From Kribbella antiqua (GTDB taxonomy: Bacteria; Actinomycetota; Actinomycetes; Propionibacteriales; Kribbellaceae), in contig NZ_SLWR01000002.1 of NCBI RefSeq assembly GCF_004345665.1, positions 62,001 to 126,000 of the forward strand: DNA of 64,000 bases. Direction: 5' to 3'. The notes under the pieces are model-generated. The model did not search any database. It saw nothing but the letters and a program-made list of their open reading frames with translations, and was not told where the DNA came from. A program made the position numbers and the translations under genes. Within the stretch, counting starts at the first letter, position 1. Each line of letters opens with the position of its first letter. Of this stretch, positions 25,305 through 34,800 are shown in pieces.

Positions 25305-26615
25305 TCACGCCCAGGTTCCGTGCACGAGTGGCTGGTAACCGTAGTGCTCGAGCTCGTCCATGCAGGAGATCGGTGCGTGCGCGGCGGCGCGGCCGTCCGC
25401 TCCGGGTGCGAAGACCTCGCCGGACAGCACGCGGCCGTCCCAGCCGGTCACCTCGCGGATGCTCTCGACGTACCGGCTCAGACCGCCGCCCTGCTGGTAC
25501 TCGTTGTGCTTGCGGACGAAGACAACGAAGTCGAGCGCGCCTGCGATCAGCATCTGGGTGGCATCCATCGGCAGCCGTTCGGTGGCCTGGATCGCGTAGG
25601 TGCTGATCCGGTTGAACACCTCCATCGAGCTGTTCGAGTGGATCGTCGACAGCGAGCCGTCGTTGCCCTGGCTCATCGCGTTCAGCATCGTGACGATCTC
25701 GTCGCCGAGCACCTCACCGACGATCACCCGGCTCGGGTTCATGCGCAGCGAACGCCGGACCAGGTCGGCCATGCTGACCTCGCCGACGCCCTCGGAGTTC
25801 GGCAGCCGTTCCTCGAACGCGACCACGTTCGGGTGCAGGTCCTTGAACTCGCCGAGGCCGAGCTCGAGCGAGCGCTCGACGGTGATCAGGCGCTCGTGCG
25901 GCGGGATCTCGTTGGCCAGCGCGCGCAGCAGCGTGGTCTTCCCGGAGTTCGTCGCGCCCGCGATCATGATGTTCTTCCGGGCTGCGACGGCCGCCCGCAG
26001 GAACGAGCCGACGTCGTCCGACATGGTGCCGTTGACAACCAAGTCGCGGAGGAACACCCGGCCGAGCCGGGCTCGCCGGATCGACACCGCCGGCCGCGCG
26101 GTGACGCCCATCACGGCGGACAACCGGGACCCGTCCGGCAGCCGGAGGTCCAGCTGCGGGTTGGCCGAGTCGAACGGCCGGCTGGTCAGTCCGGCGTGTG
26201 CCGCCAGCACCTGGATCAGCTCGACCAGCTCGTCGTCGGACTCCGCGACCGGACCCGGCGTCTCCTCGCGGCCGTCGCCGTACTGGACGAAGACCTGGTC
26301 GTAGCCGTTGATGTCGATGTTCTCGACCTCAGGGTCGTCGATCAGCGGCTGCAGCCGGCCGACACCGAACAGCGCCGAGTGGATCGCGCCGGCGATCTGC
26401 GCGTCGTCGTCGGGGGTCGGCGGCGTGCGGCCCTCGGCCAGCTCGTAGCGGGCGTGGTCCTCGAGCACCTGGACGATCAGGGAGCGCGCGTACTCGCGTT
26501 CGTCCTCGGCGCTCATCGGCGGTACGCCGTTCACCTGGTCGCGGCGGCGCTGCTCGTTCAGCCGCTCCGCGACCTGCACCCGCAGCTTTCGAACCAGCTC
26601 TTGATCAGCACTCAC
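25305..26615 (-). CDS. tadA: TadA/CpaF-type secretion ATPase
   Basis: The 436-residue hexameric ATPase has the N-terminal domain with VENIDINGYDQVFVQ, a Walker A AGATNSGKTT (about 219-228), an Asp box (ERLITVERSLELGL), and a Walker B-like VIVGEVLGDEI. The Walker A carries AT-N-SGKT rather than the common GGTGSGKT. It powers pilus assembly at the inner membrane. I prefer GTG 26615, which overlaps the CpaE-like stop (GTGA) and has GAGGAG 8-9 nt upstream; GTG 26624 would add three residues. Confidence 0.93.
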   Translation of the reverse strand: MSADQELVRKLRVQVAERLNEQRRRDQVNGVPPMSAEDEREYARSLIVQVLEDHARYELAEGRTPPTPDDDAQIAGAIHSALFGVGRLQPLIDDPEVENIDINGYDQVFVQYGDGREETPGPVAESDDELVELIQVLAAHAGLTSRPFDSANPQLDLRLPDGSRLSAVMGVTARPAVSIRRARLGRVFLRDLVVNGTMSDDVGSFLRAAVAARKNIMIAGATNSGKTTLLRALANEIPPHERLITVERSLELGLGEFKDLHPNVVAFEERLPNSEGVGEVSMADLVRRSLRMNPSRVIVGEVLGDEIVTMLNAMSQGNDGSLSTIHSNSSMEVFNRISTYAIQATERLPMDATQMLIAGALDFVVFVRKHNEYQQGGGLSRYVESIREVTGWDGRVLSGEVFAPGADGRAAAHAPISCMDELEHYGYQPLVHGTWA

Positions 26616-27418
26616 TGGCCCCACTCCTCATGCTGCGGGAACGCGGCCTGGGCCATGTCGAACTCGTGCTGCTCCGGTGTCGCGACGAGGGCGGCCATCT
26701 CCCCGACGATGTCGGTCGCGGACCGGATCAGCTGGGTCTTGTCCAGCCGCCCCTGACCGCGTCCGTCGAAGAACGCCGCACCGGCAGGGTCGAACGCGAG
26801 ATGCCACCGGTGCCGCACCGTCACGGACATCGCGTCCAGGACAGACCACACCTGCTTGACCCCGTCACGACGACGAGGATCCGCCACCACGACCACACCG
26901 AGCTGTGCGTCGACGTGGTGCACCAGGGACGACAGCCGCTCCCGCAGATGCGCCACCGACGACCCAGTCGCCGTACAGACGAGCACGATAAGGCGAGCGG
27001 ACTGTACGACGGGCAGCTGTGGAGAGGAGGCGCCGATGCGGCCGCAGTCAGCCAGTACGTCGCCATGCTGCATCTGGTTGAACGAGATGCCCAGCGGATG
27101 CCACAGGCCGCCCATACCGCCGACCTGCTCAGGTGAGCGGACGCCGAGCATCACATCGAGCCCACCGTCGAGCTGCTGGCTGTGCGCGAGGATCACCTCG
27201 TCGCCGAGGCCCTTGCGGCTGGCGGCGGCCAGGCTGACCAGACCACGGTCGGAGTTCAGTGGAGCGCCGCCGGGTCCGGTCATCCGGATGGCTACGTCGC
27301 TGCCGGCCGGGTCGCACTCGGCCAGCAGCACCTGCCGCGGCCAGAGCGCGCCGAAGACGAGACTGGCGGTCGTCACCCCGGGCGAGCCCTTCGCGCTCGC
27401 CAAAGCCACCAGTGCCAT
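26612..27418 (-). CDS. CpaE/TadZ-like ParA-superfamily protein
   Basis: From ATG 27418 the 268-residue protein has an N-terminal deviant P-loop (KGSPGVTT, residues 10-17) of the MinD/ParA type, but the following parts are diverged: the switch aspartates are replaced in part (LLAECDPAGSD) and the protein is short. CpaE/TadZ proteins place the pilus machine at its site in the cell. It overlaps the SAF gene stop by 1 bp (TGATG) and the TadA start by 4 bp. Role by context and weak motif; fairly sure. Confidence 0.83.
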   Translation of the reverse strand: MALVALASAKGSPGVTTASLVFGALWPRQVLLAECDPAGSDVAIRMTGPGGAPLNSDRGLVSLAAASRKGLGDEVILAHSQQLDGGLDVMLGVRSPEQVGGMGGLWHPLGISFNQMQHGDVLADCGRIGASSPQLPVVQSARLIVLVCTATGSSVAHLRERLSSLVHHVDAQLGVVVVADPRRRDGVKQVWSVLDAMSVTVRHRWHLAFDPAGAAFFDGRGQGRLDKTQLIRSATDIVGEMAALVATPEQHEFDMAQAAFPQHEEWGQ

Positions 27419-28161
27419 CAATTGTCTCCGTTGCGGGAGACCTCGGTGGTGGTCGACGGCGAGAGCTTCACCAGCACCAGCGTCTTGGCCGCGGCGGCCG
27501 CGGCGACGGAGGTCAGCTTCTCGGTGGGGACGAGCACGGTTACGTTGAGGGTGCTGTTCGCATTCGTCTTGTCGTCCGTGAGGGCGCCCGAGGTGCTGGT
27601 CACCTCGGCGGCCTTGACCAGCGTCTGCGGCGTCGCGGAGTCCTGGTTCGCGGTGGGGACGCGGATCACGGCAACGATGTCGCCGGGCAGGACGCCGTCC
27701 GACGGCGCCCGGCCGTTCTCCAGGCTCACGCCGACCAGTGCGCCACCCGACGGGATGAGCGGTTCCGTGCCCTTGGTGAAGTTGTCCGGCGTGACGAACT
27801 GGTCCTTGTAGAGCCAGGACGTCGTGTAGTGGTCGATGTACTGCTCCGCTTCCGACCACGGGATCAGACCACCGGTGGCGCCGGCGAGGTCACCACGCGA
27901 CAGGTCCTTGCGCTCCAGCTTGTGGCCGGGCGGCAAGCTGTCGGCGGAGATCGCGACGTAGTCCTGGCGGTCGCCGCTCTGCAAAGCGATCAGAGCGGAC
28001 CCGGCAGCGCCGAGCAGGATCAGGATGACCGCGAGCGCGGCCAAGGCGGGGCGGCGCTCCCGGCTGCTGGGGAGGCGGTTGGTACCACCTGCCGCCGATC
28101 TGCCCGCTCCGCGGGTGCCTGAGGAGGGGGTACGCGTGGAGGACGAGAGACTCACCCGCAT
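27418..28161 (-). CDS. SAF-domain, CpaB/RcpC-like protein
   Basis: The 247-residue product (ATG 28161) has a polar N-terminus, one membrane helix (about 39-61), and an extracellular SAF-type domain: ISADSLPPGHKLERKDLSRGDL and then GRAPSDGVLPGDIVAVIRV. CpaB/RcpC proteins in diderm bacteria guide the pilus through the envelope; in actinobacteria the part is likely periplasmic or wall-facing. It is the first gene of the Tad run on this strand; a longer frame starting at 28335 overlaps the neighbouring gene and is less likely. Confidence 0.8.
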   Translation of the reverse strand: MRVSLSSSTRTPSSGTRGAGRSAAGGTNRLPSSRERRPALAALAVILILLGAAGSALIALQSGDRQDYVAISADSLPPGHKLERKDLSRGDLAGATGGLIPWSEAEQYIDHYTTSWLYKDQFVTPDNFTKGTEPLIPSGGALVGVSLENGRAPSDGVLPGDIVAVIRVPTANQDSATPQTLVKAAEVTSTSGALTDDKTNANSTLNVTVLVPTEKLTSVAAAAAAKTLVLVKLSPSTTTEVSRNGDN

Positions 28162-28208
28162 ACCGTAATGGCACGCAGGTACCAACTGGGTGCGCAGGTC
28201 GGAGGCCG

Positions 28209-28670
28209 TTACCGGCTCGCTACCCGCTGCCGCTCCGTTGAGGTCAGCAGTTCCGTGAAAGCACCCGGTCCGCCGTACAACTGGTCTAGATAGATATAGA
28301 GGCCTTGCAGTGCGTGCCCGAGCTCTCGCTGCCAACCGTCGGCGGACTCCAGCTCAGCCGCGAGCACCCTGCCTTCAGCCAACGTGACCGAAGCATTCAC
28401 CGGCTGCACCAGCCGCTCGCCCTCCTCGTCCGGCGGGACGGCCTTACCGCGAATCCGTCGTACGGCGTCCGCGAGGGCCGACTGCTCGGTGGTGGGCAGC
28501 ACCCGGTCGAATCCGTAGCCGCCATGGAGTTGGTCGAGGTAGTCACAAAGCGCCAGGAAGAGTTCGACTCCGTCGTACTCCTGCGTGGTCGTGGCGATGT
28601 GCCGTAACTGGGCCACCATGCTTCTTGCCTCGGGGACACTCCAGGACGACGAACCCAGCCGGTCATTCAT
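28209..28670 (-). CDS. Small protein with an internal repeat, divergent to giant gene 1
   Basis: The 153-residue cytoplasmic protein contains two related halves: FLALCDYLDQLHGGYGF followed by LPTTEQSALAD, and later LQGLYIYLDQLYGGPGAF followed by LTSTERQRVAS. The repeated YLDQL(H/Y)GG suggests two copies of a helical hairpin. I know no named family. A TACGAT hexamer (minus strand 28682-28677) ends 6 nt before ATG 28670, so the transcript is probably leaderless. It lies head to head with giant gene 1, so the 153-bp gap may control both. Its place between the Tad locus and the giants leaves its allegiance open. Confidence 0.65.
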   Translation of the reverse strand: MNDRLGSSSWSVPEARSMVAQLRHIATTTQEYDGVELFLALCDYLDQLHGGYGFDRVLPTTEQSALADAVRRIRGKAVPPDEEGERLVQPVNASVTLAEGRVLAAELESADGWQRELGHALQGLYIYLDQLYGGPGAFTELLTSTERQRVASR

Positions 28671-28704
28671 GCCACGATCGTAGGAGCATCAGTGGGCGTA
28701 AATC

Positions 28705-28759
28705 GTTAACTCTTCGGGTGAGCCGAGTAGCTGGCGAGTAACCGAAAGTTTGCTAACGT
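28705..28759 (+). promoter_or_regulatory. Control region of giant gene 1, duplicated at giant gene 2
   Basis: The blocks GTTAACTCTTCGGGTGAG (28705-28722), GTAACC (28738-28743) and TTTGCTA (28749-28755) recur at 35880-35930 with the same order and spacing. A TAnnnT -10 candidate TAACGT (28754-28759) is in register with TACCTT at giant 2. I see no clear -35. Further on, a stem GCCTTGG/CCAAGGC (28771-28777, 28794-28800) lies in the leader, and GGGGAGG (28807-28813) precedes the TTG by 10 nt. Confidence 0.55.
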
Positions 28760-28823
28760 CCGGACAGCACGCCTTGGTGACATCTGGTGAGCGCCAAGGC
28801 ACCGACGGGGAGGCGGTGAGAGT

Positions 28824-31800
28824 TTGACGACTCCCGCGATCTCGGCCCGAGATCCGGTGCCACGCGCCAGATCGGCGCTCGCGTTGGCGCTCGGTGTGCT
28901 TGCCCCCGAAGCGATAGCGCTCAGCGATGGTGGAGTCCGGCTGCGGGACTCCCGGGACCTGGTGGCCCGGGAATCCCTGCAGAGGGTCGAGGAGCGGCTG
29001 GCACGGCGTGCTGCTGCCGCTCAGGTCGCCGACGAGCGACTCGTCGCGGAGGCCGTCGCGCTGCTGGGCGCCGAGCTCGACCTTTCCCGCGGCGGCGCGT
29101 CCCCGGTTGATGGTGCGACCCGGGCGCTCGACGACCTGCTCGACCTACCGGACCTTTCGGACTCGATGCGGACCGAGGCGCAGGCGATGCTGCGCACCGT
29201 CTTGGAAGGCAACCGGCTGACGACCGAGTCGGCCGTAGAGCGCCTCGTGTCGGAGCGGGCGAGAGAGCGCCGCGAGGCCCGGCCTCCGCTGGTCGCCGAG
29301 ACGGTCGGTGCCGCGTACTCCATTGCCAGGCAGGCGGAGGCCACATTCCGGCCGCAGATGGCTCCGGCGACGCCACGCGGGCGCGGTCGCCATCGCCGTA
29401 CGGTCGGCACGCGGCATCGCCGGGTCGGCATGCGCGACTTCACCGGTTCCGGTCTCGACCGCCCGGGACGCAGCCCCAGGCTCGGAGACCTCACGCCGGC
29501 CGACGCGGAGGTCACCGCTCTCAACGCACTGCTGCAGGTCCAGCCCCCAGGTGTCACGGAGCCGACACGTCTCATCGGCCGGCCACAGCTCGGTGTGGTC
29601 ACCACGGTCCGAGGTCCGCAGCACTTCCGCGTCGAGATCGGGGAACCGCGGCGCGGTCACGCCGCCCAGGCAGGGATGCGCGCAGGCACTCTGGCCGATC
29701 CGCACGTCCTGCGCCTCTCCCCCAACCTCAGCATCGACCAATTGCCTCGCGTGTGGGCGAACCAGTGCAGCCGCGTCCTGCAGGACGTCGAAGCGCAGGC
29801 GACGGCACCGACCAGCCTGCTCGGACGTTTCCGGACCGCACTGGGCAGCCGGCAGGCGAACCGTGACCGCGCGGCTCAGGCGCAGTACGACGAGTTCCGC
29901 CAGCTCATCCGGGAATGGCGGGAGACCCGGCAGGGACGGGGCACCCGGGAGGTCGGCTTCGTCGAGCTGGACCTGGCGAACCTGGCCGCGTCCATCGGCC
30001 GGAGCGGTCAGCCGATGCCGGCCCTCCCCTGGGTCGGCGAGCAGGTCGTCGCGCCCGAACCCACGCCACCACAGCCGCCCACGGCGTTGGCACAGCTGCG
30101 CGAACAGGTGCTGCAGCAGATGGCCGGTCTCGAGCGGGCGGCGGCGGACCAGACCGAACGCGCCGAGACCCGGGCCAACAGTGGGGAAGCCGCCACCGAG
30201 GCCGCGGAGGCGGCGGTCGAGGACGCGATCAAGCGGGAGGGCCGCAATGACGACGCGGCCTCCGAGCAGGGCCGCAAGATTCGGGACGCCGCGGCCAAAA
30301 CGGCTGCTCTGGCGCAGCGGCACAAAACGATCGCCACCGAATGCGCCGCGGCAGCACAACGAGCAGTCGAGGCACGCGACGCCTACCAGGCAGTGCTGAC
30401 CCATCTGGACGCGCTCGAGGCCAACGGGCAGCAGCCAGGCCCTGAACTTGCTGCGCTGGTGCGGACCGCCAGCGACCGGGTCGACTTCTACGAGTCCGCG
30501 GTCGTCGCCACGCTGCCGTCCGAGGACATCTACCCCACAGCAACCACGTCAGGCCGGATGCCACACCTGACCAAGCTGTGTAGAGACCTCAACACTGCCC
30601 TGAAAGCGGAGCAGAACCCGCACCGCTACACACCTGAGCTGCTCCACCGCGAGCTCCGGGCTGAGACTCGCCGGCTGCTGTCGCCGGACGGCGTCGTACT
30701 GACCGTCGGGAACGATCCGACGGCTGATGTGAGCCAGCTGACGCAGTTCGAGCTCAAGCTCCAGCCTGGCGAGCTCCGCGAGGTCCTCGACCACCCGACC
30801 GCGTTCGACGAGGGTCAGCTCGGCACGCTGGTGCAGGGCGGTTACAACGTCGCGACCACCGCGACCGACACCATCAACTACAGCGGCGGCTTCAACCTGA
30901 AGACCGCGATGTGGCTGGTCCCGGGCGCGGTCCCGCTGCAGGCCGCAGCACAGGTCATAGCTCCTGGTCTCGAGTTCGCGATCGGCCGTAGTCACAACGT
31001 CACCAGCGGCGCGACCGAGTTCGGGCAGGCCGGCGCCGTCGAGGTGCTCAACGGCGAGACGCTGCGGTTCCGCTCCGAGACACCGCGCTGGGGCTGGCGG
31101 ATGCGCACCTCGGCCGTCGGACCCTGGTCGCGCACCCACGTCGTCGCGAGCGGCGACCCGCAGGACGCGGACATCCTCGACCTGGGCATCGGCCACTCGT
31201 ACACCGTCCCGCCGCCCACCGAGACGGTCAGCCTGGCGGACCTCGGGCTGGGCCACGAACGCCTGACCCAGCTGCCCGATCATGTCGCGTCCCGGGTCGA
31301 CGGGCTGACCGAGATGGCCGACGAGGCCGTCGCCAAACTGCGGCAGCGACTCGGCTCACTCGACCGGGTCGGTCACGACGACCTGCGCAGCCTGCTGATC
31401 GAGGACGGGATGGCCCGCCTCGAGGACACCACCAGACCGGGTGGCGTCGGGCGGATCATCACCAACGGCGGCCGGGCCGTCGCCTACGCCCAGCTGGAGT
31501 CGGTCCCGGTCTTCGAGACCTTCGAGCTGCTCAGTGACAGCTCGCCCGAGCACAAGGTCGAGCGGCTGCGGGTCGGTTTCTCCGGCGCGTCCGGTGGCCA
31601 GACGTTCGCCGCGTCCGGCTCGTTCGCAGCCGGCCTCGGCACTCCGAATCCGCTGATGCCCGACCTGGGTACGACGAGCTGGGACTTCGGCCCGAGCATC
31701 AAGGGCGGCCGCACCACCGGCCGCGAGGACGGGATCAGCACCGCCGACCTGGCGATCCATCCGAGCGTCCAGCGGATGCATCCGACCGTCGGCGTGCGGG

Positions 31801-34800
31801 TCCGGATAGAGCACAAACTCACCGTCCACCGGCTCGACACCGAGGGCTCGTTCACCGTCGACGGCGCTGGCGACGCCGTCCTGCGGGTGCCGGAGAACGA
31901 CTTCTTCCAGTACGGCGGCCCGGTGCCGCGGGACGCGCTCGTCCTCGGCGAGGACAACCTGCCCAAGCGCGGCCTGGACGGCCGGATCCTGCTCCGCGGC
32001 GACCCGCAGCCGACCGAGGAGAACATCTCGCCTCCGGTCTGGTGGGGCAACGCGCGCGGGCAGTTGCGCGGCGCCGGCCCGGCCCTGGTCGAGAACTTCG
32101 TCGGCGCTGACCCGGCCCTGAAGAAGTTCGCCGAGCGCCTCGTGGCACAGGGCTTGATCCCGCCGCTGGACTTCGACGCCGAGGGCCGGCCGGTGATCCG
32201 GGAACAGGCCCTCAGGGATCTGGCGGGCCAGGATGATGCGCTGGTCGCGAGCCAGCTGGAGAACTTCCAGCGGGTCTGCCAGCAGATCTCCAAGCACCGG
32301 CTCGAGACCGGCTACGACGTCGCCGCGCAGAGCGGCATCGTGTTCGAGCTGACCAAGCATCGAACCGGTCTGCCGCCAGAGGTGCACAGCTACCGCGTCC
32401 AGCTCGAACAGGACTACAAGAAGGCGAAGCTGCTCGGCCTGAGCACCGGGAAGAACGTCGTCAACCTCGACATCGGCTCGAACACCAGCGGCCGGTCCGG
32501 TGGCCGGTCGAAGAGCCTGCCGTGGTCGGCCAAGTTCGGGTTCGGCAACTCACCGGACCAGGGCCAGGCCGGAAGTACGCCGTCGATCGGCCCGAGCTAT
32601 GGCCGCGCCTCGCTCGGCCGGCTCATCAGCTGGGCCACCGGCGGCACCGTCAACCGGGTCTCGCTCACCGAGAGCACGGCGAAGGTCGCGGTGTTCGAGG
32701 TACCGCACACGATCACGATCTCCGAGATCACCCGCGACGGCGATGTCGAGCTCGTCCGCCAGAGCGGCCAGGCCCGGATCGCCTGGGACAGCGAGCTGTG
32801 CAACCGTGGCCGGCAGCCGTCGCTGTCGGTGGGCGGCCGGGTCGATCCGGCCTTGTTGCAGTCGGCAACCTTCCAGCACGTCGACGTCGGCGACCCGGTG
32901 AGCCGGCTGGTCGCCGAAGTGCCCGAGCTCGCCCGTGGCGACAGCGCGGCGCTGCATCACGTCAGCGCGTTCCTCGGCGTACGCAATCTGACCGCACGGC
33001 CGGAGCTGCTCACCTCCGAGTACCGCACCAGCCTGATTGTCACCCCGGCGCCGTCCGATCCGCTGCAGGCGATCGCGCAGCGCGGTCTCACCCCACGCCA
33101 GGCGACGCTGAGCATCACCTCGCGGGTCGAGAACCTCAAGTACGTCGGTAGTGGTCACCCGATCAACGGCGACATCAACCTGACCCTGGGCAGCACCAGC
33201 AGCACGGTGGGCGTCTCCACCGGCAACACAGCCGGGATCGGCGGCGGCAGCGGGTCGGTCGCGGCCGACGGAAGCGGGATGACTGGCTCGGTCGGCGTCA
33301 ACCGCTCCGGTGCCAGGTCAAGCTCCAGCACCCGTACGAACGTCAACGGTGTCGAGCGGCTGGCCATCCGGGACGGCCAGCACTACCAGTTCTGGGGCGA
33401 CCTGATCCTCGAGGCGGAGATCCGCTCCGCCGGCGTCGAGCCGCGCAAGATCCCGCTGGAGAACGGCGCGGTCATGCTGACCATGCCGGAGCGGGACGCC
33501 TTGCAGCTGTACGGCCAGCGCAAGCTCGACCTGCCGCTGGAGAAGGTCTCCGACGCCGTCGAACGCGTCCTGGACGGCAACCTCAGCCTGCCGCGCCGGA
33601 CCACCACCGCACTGATCCGGCGCTACCAGGGCGAGAAGGCCGGCGTCACCGAAGGTCTCGCCGCGACGCACACCAACGAACGCCTCGCGGACAAGCTCCG
33701 CCGCCTGGCGAATCTGCCGGAGGCGCCGGACCAGACGTTCGACGAGCTCGTCGCCGACGCCGAGGACGTCGTACGGCAACGTCGTGAGGTCCAGCTGCCC
33801 GAGCACTATGACGTCACGATGGGTGCGGGCCTGATCGACCGCGACTCGCTGCAGGACCTCGACGGCAACGACACCGACCTGCTGCGGGAGGTCTGCGCCG
33901 CCATCGAAGGGCACGCGCCGGGCGCCCTCGACGACGCCGTACTCGCGACGGCTCTGCGTGGCGATCTCGCCGGGGATCGCTGGCGTGGGCACATCGACGA
34001 CATGCTCGACCCGCTGGGCTTCGAGAAGGAGTACCCGGTCGGTACGTCGGACTCGCCGCGCAACCTCAAGGTGCGGATCAAGGTCGTGTTCGACGGCCCG
34101 GTCACCGTCGACGAGCCGCTGGACGACAACGAGAACGAGAATGCGTTCAACATCGTCCAGGACTACGACTACTACGAGGAATCCGGCAGCGTCACCGGCA
34201 CCACGTCGCACGGCGTCGAGGCCGGCGGCACGATGACCGACGGCCAGGTCGGTTCCGCCGGACTGAACACCGACGTCAGTACGTCGACCACCGCGACCAC
34301 CAGCAAGCAGAACACCCGGATGAGCCGGGGGCTGTGGCTCAAGACCAAGCGGGTGGAGCGTGGCTACCGGGTGGTCGTCGAGGTCGAGGAAGCGCCGTCG
34401 GCCGGCGGCGCCACCAAGGGCAGACTGGTCCAGGCCGCAGACCTCCACCGCACGCCGGCACCGCCCACCCGGCGCGAGTCGACCGGCCAGATGACCCTGC
34501 TGGTCCCGGCGTCGGTGATCAACTCGACGCCGCCGAAGATCTATCCCGAGGTCACCGACCACCGGGCGTTCACCCTGCCGTCGAACTACTTCGTCGAGGG
34601 CACGCTGTCCTACCAGCGAGGCGACGAGCCGGAGAACAAGCTGTTCCAGGCGGTCTACAGCCGGCTCAGTCAGCGCGACATGCTGAACGCGGCCGGCGTC
34701 CAGCTGCACGAGACGACGCTGAAGAACATGCTGCGCCCGGCCGTCCGGAAGGCCGCGTTCGAGCAGATCGTCAGCCCAGCCGGGTACGACCTGACCCCGC

